Source: Archegozetes longisetosus (lineage: Eukaryota; Arthropoda; Arachnida; Sarcoptiformes; Trhypochthoniidae). From it: a stretch of DNA of 64,000 nt. Positions 10,689-21,176 of this stretch are shown in pieces. Under the pieces are notes generated by a model. That model had not been told where the DNA came from. It was given only the letters and a program-made list of their open reading frames with translations, and did no database searches. The translations under genes were made by a program, and so were the position numbers. The stretch is from positions 620,001-684,000 of the forward strand of contig JAEMBT020000002.1 in assembly GCA_018873245.2 (NCBI GenBank), given 5' to 3'. How positions within the stretch are numbered: the first letter of the stretch is position 1; every line of letters begins with the position of its first letter.

Positions 10689-11410
10689 AGGGGTGTTCAA
10701 AAAGTAAAACAACTTTTTTATTTTATTTATAGAATGAAAACGAAAAGAGATTTCTAAGCGAAAATTTAAGGCATTAAACTACATATTTATAGCTATATTC
10801 TAGGCAAATTGAATAGTCCTATAACTCCAGCATATCCAACAGATCTAAGCTTAACTCGAAGACGTTTCATAAGATTTTTTCCAGACCTTTCAATTACTTT
10901 TTTGGATATACTCCGCCAAATTATTCTGAAACCATTCAGAATAATTTGTGTTTGACTTACACAAAATTGAAGACATTTTTTCTGGCCTGATTTGGTGACT
11001 TTTCTCTATCAAAAAGATGTGGTAAACTGGTTGAGGTCACAGAACATAGGTTTTGTTGAGCGTCAGAATAATGCTCCGAATTGTCCACAAGTTAGACTAA
11101 TTGAGAAATATTCGGCTTTATGTAAAACAGAATACAAAAATGATCTAAAGAGCCCAAAAGTTTGAATGATTTCAGAATAATTTGGCGGAATATATCTAAA
11201 AAGTAATTGAAAAGTCTGGAAAAAATCTTATGAAACGTCTTCGAGTTAAGCTTAGATCTGTTTGATATGCTGGAGTTATAGGACTATTCAATTTGCCTAG
11301 AATATAGCTATAAATATGTAGTTTAATGCCTTAAATTTTCGCTTAGAAATCTCTTTTCGTTTTCATTCTATAAATAAAATAAAAAAGTTGTTTTACTTTT
11401 TGAACACCCT
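10689..11410. mobile_element. Foldback element from a Tc1-type transposon
   Basis: Two arms of about 250 bp (10689-10949 and 11164-11410) are inverted copies of each other, with AGGGTGTTCAAAAAGTAAAA at the outer ends and TA on both sides. The middle and right arm encode the end of a Tc1/mariner-type transposase on the plus strand (see 11012-11165). The left arm is an inverted copy of the same 3' end. It is a palindromic, non-autonomous derivative rather than an ordinary MITE. Confidence 0.85.
11012..11165 (+). pseudogene. Tc1/mariner transposase C-terminal fragment
   Basis: The plus strand reads KDVVNWLRSQNIGFVERQ, then NNAPNCPQVRLIEKYSALCK, then TEYKNDLKSPKV and a stop. This matches the family block 'NAPN.PQ.RPIE.YWALCK' that lies just before the third catalytic residue of IS630/Tc1-type enzymes. 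The expected RPIE has become RLIE. The following reading (after the stop, into the right arm) still resembles the usual C-terminus. Everything upstream in the transposase is gone. Confidence 0.75.
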
Positions 11411-11412
11411 TA

Positions 11413-12180
11413 TTTTACGGTTTGAAAAATTTTTGTGACCATACAAAACTCAATTTTTAATTTTCACAATAATATAATCTTTCAATTCTAATTTTCAGTA
11501 TTCTATTCAATCACTCAAATGCAAGTTAACATAAATTCTGATTGTGATCAATTTGATAAACCTACGAATCCAAACAAATATGAGGTAATAACCATGTAAG
11601 CGAAACAATAGTTATAACTTTAATTATATTTTAAAGATTTCATTCATTCTTATGTTGAGTCAGTCTTTCTTTTCCATCTTAATCATAACTGTATGATTGT
11701 GCACAATGTTTGAACTGATGGGGAATCAAATTTAATAACATAAACATTTCCGATATTAAACAATTGAGATAAGTTTTTGAGCATTTCAAACTCAGAGGAA
11801 GCTAAAAATTCGAATTTCTAGACGGAATTCGAGCCATACTATCGTTTCGGATATTCTTGAGTCATTGCTGTGCTTTCTGAAGCTTCAATATATATGCACA
11901 TAAATCAATATTAGCAACAGTTCCGTATAAGTTGATAAAAGAATATGTATATATTTTGATCATGAATTCATATACTTTTGCACTTGTGGTAGGTAAATAT
12001 CAACAAAAAAATTGAATTTCCATCGTGTATCAATTCTTTTTGTCTAGAACCAATTTTTAAAGCTATACTGTTATGCTATCTCATGTTTGAGTGTTCTAGA
12101 TAAAAGTAAAAGGAAAATTCAATTGTCTTCAGTATGTTATTTATAAGTAAAGAGACTCATAACTTGAATTTTTCATATGA
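11413..12180. other. Intergenic, nothing recognised
   Basis: AT-rich spacer without clear coding or repeat structure. Confidence 0.4.
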
Positions 12181-12189
12181 ACTATAATA

Positions 12190-13190
12190 AACTTTTAAAT
12201 TACAGACACCTTCGTCTAATGTCTCCAATATATGGGGCTATTCTTATGACTTAGCTCGATTAACGGGCGATGGTATGTAATAATTCGAGTCCGAAACCTA
12301 GTGTAATTGCCGAAAAACTTTCTATCTTAAGGCTCTATTAAGGAATAATATCATGTACGCCTTATCCACTAGTCGTTACAACAATTGCAACTCAAGCCTA
12401 TTGATAATTCAAAACTGGGGTTGACTTTCCAAACAGTACAATTGTGAGTCATTTCCAATATGATTTGATCAAATAATTCATCTTTCTCTAGATATCTGAA
12501 TTTTAGTGAAAATAGAATAATCCCACAACTTGGTATGTATCCTGTCATGTACCAGAGATCTGCTAAAACAACAACTGTACTATTTAACGTACTTACGTCT
12601 GATAGAATTATTTAATATATTTAATAGAAATTCTTATTGGTGCACTCAACGATGTAAATATCAATCTTTGTGCACATTTTGTTCATAAAGAGATGAAATA
12701 TTTTCTATATGTAAATCAAATTTCAGGTACACAGCAACTGATTTTCAATTTTTCGCATTAGCTCCAATATTATTCCTATTTCTATATCACTTACTTTAAT
12801 ATAGAATTGTATTGAATATACCTATTGTAATTCTAGGAAATTTTATAGCTATAGTACCAAAAATACTGCACAGAATTCCACACTTTCACGAATCTAATAG
12901 GATAAGAGGAACATCATTCTTCACGAGATCTGTTAAACATCATTATTATGGTATTGAACAGTATATCGAAGTCTACGCTTCTGAGCTATTGTTAGAATAT
13001 CTTATTAAACATAAACCTAATATATGCTTTAGCGGTAGAGTAGGGGAACTATTCCTTTAGGTAATCATTTGCACATTAACTGCTTGTGGTACAGCATGGC
13101 ATAAAGATTATTTCAAACCTGATTATGTGATCGGTGAGACTAAAGAGTTTTCAGTATTTTGAGTACTACAGAAGTATTGCATTATTTCTG
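12190..13190 (+). pseudogene. nrf-6-like acyltransferase (acyltransferase-3 family) remnant
   Basis: Pieces read like the membrane acyltransferase domain of 'nose resistant to fluoxetine' (nrf-6) proteins. RYTATDFQFFALAPILFLFL at 12729 onward corresponds to the conserved 'WY...DFQ.F.L.P' motif. A further part at 12812-13060 reads IPIVILGNFIAIVPKILHRI, then HYYGIEQYIEVYASELLLEY, as in the family segment with 'Y..IYI.PY.R...YL.G...GY'. Upstream fragments near 12210 and 12340 may be earlier exons. In-frame stops and lost splice continuity make it a pseudogene. The assignment rests on motif memory only. Confidence 0.45.
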
Positions 13191-14300
13191 GTTGATTTTG
13201 GCTCATGAATGCCTGCTCTACGGGAGGAGGAGGAATACATTCGGATATTATTTTATATTTCGATAATCATTTTCATCTTAAACAAAACTTTTGCTCCAAA
13301 GTTTTATTGAAATATTCTTGAATTGGAAAAGATTCAAATTTTTGAGCAAAGTTTTACTCGAGACTTATCTTGTGAGTGACTTTTTCATATTAAGTAACTG
13401 TAAATGACCAGTCTATTTGGTATAGTATTATATATAGTTTGACTACGATCTAAGGATTGAAGATTTTTTCACAAGTCTCTGCTATAGAATTGTTTAATAA
13501 ACTTTTACGACTAAAAATTTCAAATAATAGATTCACACCATTCTTATAATCTGTCGGATGTTCCAGTGCTTGAGAACCTGCAAAAGTGACCGACTATTTT
13601 TTAGTAAATTAATTATTTAAAAAATACTCGCTAAAAGTTAATACGTGATAATGCTATGATTTTCTCCCAACAAGTTCACAATAATACCATACGATACCTC
13701 ATAACCGTTATTCTATTACTTATGCTGAAACTATTGATAACCGACCTGTTCACCAGTTTAGTCAAAGTATACTTCAGATCAAAAAGTCGCAAAACTCTAA
13801 GATCAGTCCTTTAAGTAATAATAATCGTTGTCAAATGAATGAAAAATTATTAAAAATAATAAAATGATGAATTTAGATTCAAAGAAACAAAAACTGGATG
13901 AAATTATTATTTTTGATGAAAGTACAAAACTAATGCTTTTTGGTAAGAAATACGAATGATTGAATAAATTGTTGGATTGATATGTTGAGTAACTACTTCT
14001 ATCCCGGCTATCAATAATAAATTTTTCGATGTTAAACACAAAGTGTAAAATTTCATCTTATATGCTTAACAATATTGCAATAAAAATTGCGTTTTCAAGG
14101 GGTTATTGAATGAACTACTGTTTGAATTGATGAACGATTGAAACTGACTGAAAGATTGTGCTTCAAATTATTAATGGAATACTAGTCAGAATACTAAAAT
14201 ACTCGAGTTGTTTCTAATGAGTGTTTCGACAATACAATCGCACACAATTGTCTTATTTATGAACAGAAGATAGGTCATGAAAACACTGACCATCCTTTTG
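13191..14300. other. Intergenic, possible stray exon
   Basis: Mostly noncoding. A plus-strand ATG at about 13858 opens a short frame (MMNLDSKKQKLDEIIIF) that ends at a GTAAGA donor-like site. No partner exon was found. Confidence 0.3.
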
Positions 14301-14380
14301 GCTCAAATTTAATTTATACCTCAAATAAACAATCATTAATTATAGTTTTATTTTTCATAGGCATATAAGCTTGAGATACT

Positions 14381-14402
14381 GATATATATATATATATATA
14401 CA
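14381..14402. repeat. (TA)n microsatellite
   Basis: A run of alternating T and A of about 20 bp inside duplication copy A. It is not present in copy B at the corresponding position. Confidence 0.8.
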
Positions 14403-14449
14403 TGATAACTTACGATGATTTACATTAAAGGGTACACTATATTAAGGTG

Positions 14450-15147
14450 GGTTCCATGACAATTCAGCCCCAGCAATTCAGCCCCAGACAATTCAGCCAC
14501 GTCAACTCAGCCTCAAAAAAATTCAGCTCCCGACAATTCAGCCCCCACAATTCAGCCCTAGTACTATTCAGCTCCTGACAATTCAGCCCCAACAAAGTAT
14601 GCTTCGATTTTAAAATTTTATTAAAGTAAAATTTTTAAAATAGCTTTAAAAACATAATGAATTCAATTATAAAAAATTAAAAAGTATTAAAAAGAAAGAT
14701 TATGGGTGATACTCCCTAAGATATTCTATAATAGGAGTTTGTCCATACTTCGCCACATTCTCTTTCAAATTTGATGCTGCATCTCGATACCTCTTCTTTT
14801 TTGTCTTTGGTTTGATTCCTGCCAAGTACTGTTCAACTTGCAACTGGCGCAAGCTTTGAAAAATTGTTGATTATCACAATTCGATTTGATTTGATCAAAC
14901 TTAATATAATTAATTAATTTGATCAAATGAAACTGAATTAAGCTTAAAATCTACTCCCCTAATGGAGACTCTAACCATTAGGCTATAGAGTAGTTACAGT
15001 TGTTTAGGGCTGAATTGTCAGGAGCTGAATAGTATTAGGGCTTAATTGTCGGGAGCTGAATTGCCGGGAGCTGAATTGTCTTTGGGCTGAATTGTCGGGG
15101 CTGAATTGTCTGAGGCTGAATTGCTGGGGCTGAATTCACGTGCTACG
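14450..15147. mobile_element. MULE-like DNA transposon with tandem-repeat terminal arms
   Basis: The 698-bp element is flanked by a perfect 9-bp direct repeat ATTAAGGTG (14441-14449 and 15148-15156), the target duplication length typical of Mutator-like elements. Each terminal arm (about 14461-14592 and 15001-15135) is a tandem array of roughly nine degenerate 14-16 bp units of the form CAATTCAGCCCCAGA, and the arms are inverted relative to each other. The outer 11 bp before the first unit have the same length at both ends. Inside is a minus-strand fragment resembling a MULE transposase C-terminus. Duplication copy B lacks the element. Confidence 0.88.
14700..14850 (-). pseudogene. MULE transposase C-terminal fragment
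   Basis: The minus strand inside the element reads QLQVEQYLAGIKPKTKKKR, then YRDAASNLKENVAKYG, then QTPIIEYLREYHP and a stop. A basic patch followed by a helical segment and a terminal 'EYLR' motif is what I recall from the C-termini of FLYWCH/MULE-type transposases of arthropods. Only the last ~50 residues remain, so the element cannot move itself. Confidence 0.55.
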
Positions 15148-15874
15148 ATTAAGGTGTATAATAAAACATTGTTTGATCATTTTCACGAACAGTCTTTTTA
15201 CGCGTTAAGTTGATTTAAATTCTCATCGTTTAAGTAATTATAGTTATTTAGAAACTAAACAAAGTCTTCTAATGAAAAATTTTTCAGTTAACTCAACCAA
15301 AATTAAAATTTGGTTCAATGTTTCAACACTTACAGAAAATATGATTGACATCAAACCATTAACTTTGAAAAAGATGAATAACAAGATCAAAGGCCAAGCG
15401 ATAACCTGATTGTTGAAGTGTTAGTAAATTAAAATTTTTCTTTTCTGTTGAAATTTGGTAAAATAATTTGCAAAAGTGTTAAAAACAAAAAGTACTTTTC
15501 TTGTTGTTTAAATCATATAATTCTAATAATTAACGAGACTTTGATGAGAGCTAAAACAGTTTAGTCTAAAAACTAAAACTAATCAAAAGTAATATATTTT
15601 TCACACTTCAAACTTAAAAACAGTTATTAAAGAAATAGACTATTGTATTGATTGAGTTCTTATCGATTTGATTTTTCTTTAATGTCAGGAAATTTTATAT
15701 TTGTTTTGTTTTGAGTTACTTCAGGTGCAGTCATGAGAAAAATCGTCATAAATTGAAACATCTTTAAACTTTAAAGATTTTTTTCGAACTAATAGTATTT
15801 CAGATATTACATAATTGCCATAATAAAAGTTATGATTTTCTCAAATGATTCTCCTTTTAAACCACTTTTTTGTG

Positions 15875-15883
15875 TATAAAAAG
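15875..15883 (+). promoter_or_regulatory. TATA box of the secreted-protein gene at 15980
   Basis: TATAAAAAG lies about 105 bp upstream of the start codon. The same element with flanks is conserved in duplication copy B (TATATAAAAG at 20673-20682). This suggests it is a real core promoter. Confidence 0.6.
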
Positions 15884-15979
15884 CCATAAATAGACTATTC
15901 GTTTTATAACTCTATCGTCTTGCGGAGCGAGCAAAAGGTTAGAAAAGAAAACTCTTTTGAATAAAGTATTGATAGAAAT

Positions 15980-16722
15980 ATGTTGAATCATCCGACTCTT
16001 ATCTCAATTGTGGTATTAGTTATATATCTATCACAAGTTGAATCAAAATGTAAGTGAACAAATTTAATTTTTCGATACTTAGAAAATTTGCTTATTCAAC
16101 AGTTTATAGGGAAAATCGTTTGGGTCAGGGATCTATTCTTATTCAAAACGATGATAGAAGACGACGTCTCAATGATTTGTAAGTTTGACGTAAAACATCT
16201 TCAATCCAATGTAAAATCGAAATTTTTTATCAATATGTGTTAGCAAAAATTTCAAACACAAAAACTCTGTCATAATGAACCTAAAACTGAAGAAACCAGT
16301 TTATTAATGTAGATTTTCATAGAAAATATTACCACGCAGCAATTTTTTTAACAGTATCCTAGTCGGAGGTAAAGGATGTAGTGCTCCTATTATCATAAAA
16401 GAAGGAAGACGTGGTATTGCTAGAAGAGAACAACTGTATGTCTTTGAAATTTACTCTTCATATATTAGCTGACTAGATGTCAAAACTAAATTTTTATTCT
16501 AGTACTATTATAGGAAATGAATGCGATCATAAGAAGAGGAAAGTGGATTACCATCCAATGGAAGCAATGGAAGAATCTCACCATGTGCCTCATCGCATGG
16601 CTCATTATACGCATAGGCCTCTTATGACACACGACTATAGTTATAATTATCATCAAATGCATCCAGCTGATTATGGAATGCATAATTATGTCGATCGTAT
16701 AGATTATATGTTTGGGAGATAA
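15980..16722 (+). CDS. Secreted His/Tyr/Met-rich protein (four exons)
   Basis: The exon model is 15980-16049, 16103-16178, 16355-16435 and 16503-16722, giving 148 residues with canonical GT-AG introns and consistent phases. The N-terminus is a signal peptide (MLNHPTLISIVVLVIYLSQV, cleavage near VESK). The middle has basic Arg clusters (NDDRRRRLND, EGRRGIARREQ) that could be processing sites. The last exon is rich in His, Tyr and Met (HHVPHRMAHYTHRP, HDYSYNYHQMHP). Such a tail could bind metal ions or form a pH-sensitive matrix; this is inference. Two cysteines are present (KGC, NEC). A TATA box lies upstream at 15875. No family was recognised. Confidence 0.75.
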
Positions 16723-18186
16723 CTTACACTTAGTTAAATAATTATTTTGGTTCTAGTAAGATACTTAACAAATTACATCTTAAAATTTGAATCATTTTAT
16801 TCCTACAAGCTTTGAATTCGATTTCTATTGTTGTGATTTTTACTGTATATTTAGTTTATTCAAGAAATTTGATCTTTTTAAATAGTCCTATACTTATTTG
16901 TTAGATATATTAAGATCTTATTAAACGATAATTGTAAATAGAAAATTGCTAATCCAATAGTCGGACTAAAATATTGTTTATTAAAACAAACAACTAATAC
17001 AGCTACACCATAGTTTCAAAATTATTCTTGTTTCTTGTCATTATTCATCATTATTTTTTCTAATTTAAGCAAATTAATAAAAAAATTACTTAATAATACG
17101 TGGGTTTTGTAATTGATATGGTAATCAAATATTCTTTATAATACTTTCGCAAACTTTACATTTTACGTTTTAAAAATCGTTCCGTAAAATTGGTAGTAAT
17201 AGGCTAGAAACTAATTTGAAAATTTTCTATCAAATTTTTTGTTGCTTTTACAGGCCTGTAAGTGCCAATTCATTACAATTTCAATTTGAGCTAAATGATC
17301 AGGTATTCCTTTGCAAGTAAACTTTTTTTTAAACATTTAGATAAATAGATAAAACGTGAAAGATTTTATTTTCCACTTCAAATTCAATCAAAATATAGTG
17401 TAATTTAGTTTTAACAACAGTTTTGAATTAACATTTACTTATGAACAGATAGGTTTTAGTTTGATAAGACTTTTAGCGTGACAACGTATTGGGACAACTG
17501 ATGCGTGACAAATTGCTCAATGTAGCACATCTATATCGATAAAAATGAAATAATCTATGGTACAGCTAAGGTAATTGACGATGTTTTATAAAACGCTTTT
17601 TAAAGATTTCATTTAATATTTCATTTGACTGAGTCAGAGTGACCACGCGTTAAGCGATGGACCACACAAAACTGGAATCAGATAATTGTTTAAAAATATA
17701 ACATTTGCTTTTTAGTCTTTGTTAAAATTTGAAAACCTGATGAAACATAGTCTCCCCTTTTAATTTTTGAATGGTCCGCAATAAGTCTGCTAACAGTGAC
17801 ATGGGATACGCTCACTCAGTAATAAACAAAACATTGTCGCGCAGCAAAAAGTAGTTCAAAGCAAAGTATTGTCAGGCTTAACAAAATTTGTTCAAAAGTA
17901 ATCTAAATAAATGTTAATGTTAGTTCAAATAAGTTATGCTTCATTTCTATTCACTTCCATTTGAATTTTTAATTCAGTTATTAAAAGTGTTTTTAAATCA
18001 AATGTTTTGCAATAAATGACTGAAAAACTTTTGGACTTAGACTTGATATGAAATGATATTAAGTTACCATAAATGACATAACACTTGATAATACACTTGA
18101 ACGGTAAAATGCTTTAATAAACAAAATCACTCCAAACCAAAATCTATTTGCGAACAATATTTATTAAAACTAATAATAAATGCAAT
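16723..18186. other. Intergenic, nothing recognised
   Basis: About 1.4 kb of AT-rich sequence. Short CG-containing pieces near 17470-17530 and 17640-17680 may be old transposon sequence but could not be classified. Confidence 0.4.
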
Positions 18187-18569
18187 ATGTCATCAAATTA
18201 TAGCAAAGATTCCAAAATTGCTATTGATGCGTACCGTAAACGAATAGGTATTTAATTATGAAATGAATAAATGTTTGAATTGATGTTTAATTTGAAAATG
18301 TCTAGGAAACTATGACTTGAAAAAAGTTAGTAAAAATAACAAAACACTTAAAAGTGATAAGCACCTCAAGTCAAACGGTCAACACATTGACGGAATTCAA
18401 CAAAAGGTAAATAAAAAGCTGTTATTTATTATTCAAATTGAATTAAAACTAATAAACTATTAAAATGAAATTTTGGGTGCGTCAAAACTAAATCATTTTT
18501 CTCTCATTTAATTATTAGCTCAATTGGTTTATCGTGTCTTTACTGGCATTTTTGTTACTTTTTATCTAA
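18187..18569 (+). CDS. Small tail-anchored membrane protein (three exons), RAMP4/SERP1-like architecture
   Basis: The exons are 18187-18247, 18306-18406 and 18519-18569, with introns of 58 and 112 bp and phases 1 and 0. The product is 70 residues. The first ~54 residues are hydrophilic and basic (DAYRKRIGNYDLKKVSKN, then a Lys/Asn/His-rich stretch). The third exon is a single membrane span (LNWFIVSLLAFLLLFI) ending at the stop, so the protein would be tail-anchored. Length, basic N-terminus and C-terminal anchor resemble RAMP4/SERP1, which sits at the ER translocon, but sequence similarity is weak. The clean splice sites and in-phase joints argue for a real gene. Confidence 0.6.
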
Positions 18570-19470
18570 TCTATTTGTTGCTTAAAAATATTATTTAAAG
18601 TTTTCTGTATTTTTAAACTGTAATTAAAAGTTTGAAATTTATGTAAACTAAAGTGTGATTAAAGTAAAAGCAAAGCCTTAAAGGCGTTTCCTAAAGTTTT
18701 TGTCTGCATCAATGTTTACTAAAGTTGAGTGTTTCATATTCGATGCTTTATATATTTTGAATCAGAGTTGGTATTGAGCAAGTATATGGTTACGGTTGAA
18801 AGTTGGTTATTTACGTGAGATACTAAGCGCGTTATTCCTCTTATCTAACCTACTAACTAATGTTAATACACTAACTTTACAATGGTCAAGTTAGTTAGGC
18901 TAGGCAACGACAATTGTGCGTTAGCGCTCTAGGCACATAGGCAATTTTTAATGCTAATCACATACTATTCTAATACCTGTTTATGGTGAAACTTAGATCT
19001 CAACCCATGTATTTGTTTAGTTGCGATGACAACCTTAAAAGAGAGCGCCTCATATGAAATTAATAACATACAGTCATGGAAAAATCTAAAGTACCGAGTA
19101 AATTTGATCTAGTTCCTTATTCTTTAGTTCGATTTTGATTTCAGAAATATTGTTTGTGAGTAATCATGGAAGGAATAATTTTAAAAATATTTCAAAATTC
19201 ACCTAATAAATATTTTATAACTTGAAAACTACAAGATAAATTTCAGATTTTTCACTCCTATCCTGTAAAGCTTGGAAAATGAGTCGATACGTATTTCAGG
19301 AAATTTTAGAAAAATTACTCATTTGATCATGGTAGTTTGTTAGACATTAATGTAATCAATACAATTCCTACTTAATCACCGTTTGATTTCTACTTTACTT
19401 TTTTAGGAGCTCTTAACTTTATAAATTTCCTAAACTTTAACTCTATTGTATTGATTTCATTAACGTTTAA
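18570..19470. other. Intergenic, nothing recognised
   Basis: Noncoding. The higher-GC part from about 18900 may be flank of the foldback copy that follows. Confidence 0.4.
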
Positions 19471-19479
19471 CAAACTACC

Positions 19480-19740
19480 GCGAAGCGACCTAACCTATTA
19501 TACCTTAGTTTAAACCAGGTTTGGCTTGGATTACAACTTGGTAAAGCCAGGTTTACCTATTTTCGAGGTGGTTAGGTCTCGGTGGCCAGAGGTTGTAAGG
19601 TTTTGGTTGAAAGTAGTTAAGTGTGGTATCAAAATGTTCAGCTCGACGAACTGAATCCAATGATGTATTACACTTGGAGGTGGGCGGCCGGGAATCCCTT
19701 TAGACCCATTAGCCCGGATTTACCCATACAGAACTGAAGA
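19480..19740. mobile_element. Partial copy of the foldback family seen at 58.7 kb
   Basis: The region shares the GCGAAGCGACCTAAC centre, the GGTGGCCAGAGG segment, the block AAAATGTTCAGCTCG, and an end reading TTAGCCCGGATTTACCC with the full element at 58680-59275. Only the centre-to-right half is present. The matching left arm was not found, so this copy is truncated. Confidence 0.75.
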
Positions 19741-19765
19741 CCGAGTCGCCCACCACCCTATTGCT

Positions 19766-20735
19766 TCGAATTTAATTTGTACCTCAAGTAGAAAAATATT
19801 AATTATAGTTTGCATTTTCATAGGTTCATAGGATTTAATGCCATCCAATATGTAAGTAGTTTTGAATTATTACTTTCTTATGCGTTGTTGTACTGACAAT
19901 TTAACTTTAACGAAGATTTCCTATACACTATATTGAGAAATCATTGTATGATAGAAAAATAAAATTTTCATGAGCAATCAACTCTTTACCTGTTAAATCA
20001 ACTTCATTTTCACCACTTAAGTAATTAATGTAATAGCTACTTAGAAATTAAGCAAAATTTTCTAATAAAATATTTTTTCAGTCAATTCAATTAAAATTGA
20101 AATTTGGTTCAACGTTTCAGCACCTGTAGAAAATATGATTGACATCAAACCATAAATTTTGAAAAAAAGATGAGTATCCAAATCATAGACTAAGCGATAA
20201 TCTGATTGTTGAATTGTTAGAAAACTAAAATTTCTGTTGAAATTTGGTAAAATGTTTTGCAATAATGCAAACAACTAAGAATAATTTTCTTGTTTAAATC
20301 GTACAATTTTAATAATTAATGAGATTTTGACGAAGACAAACAGTTTAGTCTAAAAACAAAAACTAATCAAAAGTAATATATTTTTCACACTTTAGAACTT
20401 AAAAACAGTTATTAAGAGATAAAAGTTATTGTGCTTATTGAGTTGTTATCGATTTGGTTTTTATTTAATTCGAGTTTAATGTGAGAAAATTTTGTATTTA
20501 TTGTTTTGTTCAGAGTTACTTCAGGTGCAGTCATGAGAAGAATTGTCATTATTTTAAATATCTTTAAACTTTAAAGATTTTTTTCGAACTAATAGTATTT
20601 TAAATGCTGCATAATTACCATAATAAAAGTTGTGATTTTCTTAAATGATTCTCTTTTTAAACCACCTTTTTGTATATAAAAGCCACAAATAGATTATTCG
20701 TTATAAGTTATAACTCTATCGTCTTGTGAAGCAAA
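19766..20735 (+). repeat. Segmental duplication, copy B (orphan promoter, empty MULE site)
   Basis: This is the second copy of the segment at 14305-15935. The MULE site reads TACACTATATTGAG without insertion at about 19924-19937, where copy A has TACACTATATTAAGGTG followed by the element. The promoter block and TATA box are kept, but the sequence diverges just after AACTCTATCGTCTTG and no signal-peptide exon follows. Confidence 0.85.
20673..20682 (+). promoter_or_regulatory. Orphan TATA box in duplication copy B
   Basis: TATATAAAAG occupies the place of the TATA box at 15875 in copy A. No coding exon follows, so it is either a dead promoter or drives a noncoding transcript. Confidence 0.45.
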
Positions 20736-20820
20736 CGAATAGCTAAGATTATCATAGCCCCAGGCGTAATTTTATCGGGACCTATGGGTGCGAGTGAATG
20801 GCAAGAATCGTGGCAAATAC

Positions 20821-20952
20821 CTGTAGCACTCCCATCGTTCAACTAATCGATAACTTCAGGTTCTATAAAGTTCTATCTTTAGTATGATCACCTAAATATC
20901 TTTATTTGTTTTGTCTGAAAATAAATATTTTCACTGAACGGGAGTGCTAAAC
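20821..20952. repeat. Possible short MITE
   Basis: An inverted pair, GTAGCACTCCC(AT)CGTTCA at the left and TGAACGGGAGTGCTAAAC at the right, encloses about 95 bp. No target duplication was clear. Confidence 0.4.
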
Positions 20953-20975
20953 AATAGGTCCAACCGTTGAAACAG

Positions 20976-21176
20976 TCAACAACAATTATTAGGAAATTCA
21001 TTAGCAATCACCCGGGTTTTAACTCCGTTATCATATCCTAAACCTTTAAGCTCATATTCATTGTCATCAAAAGCATAAACTTTGTCATCTTTGTTGACAA
21101 TGAATAATTTATATGATCTCGTTAGAATTATAACGTCTATCTCATGCAAGTCTATTTCTGAGTGAAATTGATTCAA
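20976..21176 (-). pseudogene. RCC1-repeat protein fragment
   Basis: A 66-residue open piece contains SYKLFIVNKDDKVYAFDDNE followed by LKGLGYDNGVKT. This resembles one RCC1 (regulator of chromosome condensation) repeat of the kind found in RCC1/BTB proteins ('..VYAFG.N..G.LGLG..'). Two of the usual glycines are changed and no flanking repeats or BTB domain are visible. It is best read as a relic of a larger gene. Confidence 0.5.

Larger units (their letters stand above)
14305..15935 (+). repeat. Segmental duplication, copy A (carries promoter and MULE insertion)
   Basis: About 0.9 kb of this stretch, excluding the MULE at 14450-15147, is repeated with many small changes at about 19766-20735. 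Shared landmarks are the ACCTCAA stretch at the left, ATATGATTGACATCAAACCA in the middle, and the block from TTACTTCAGGTGCAGTCATG through the TATA box to AACTCTATCGTCTTG. Copy A leads directly into the gene at 15980. Confidence 0.85.

Noticed and set aside
14955..14998. tRNA-like sequence (TAGCCTAATGGTTAGAGT on the minus strand) inside the MULE-like element
   Set aside because: It resembles a tRNA D-arm/A box, but no B box, acceptor stem or anticodon loop follows.
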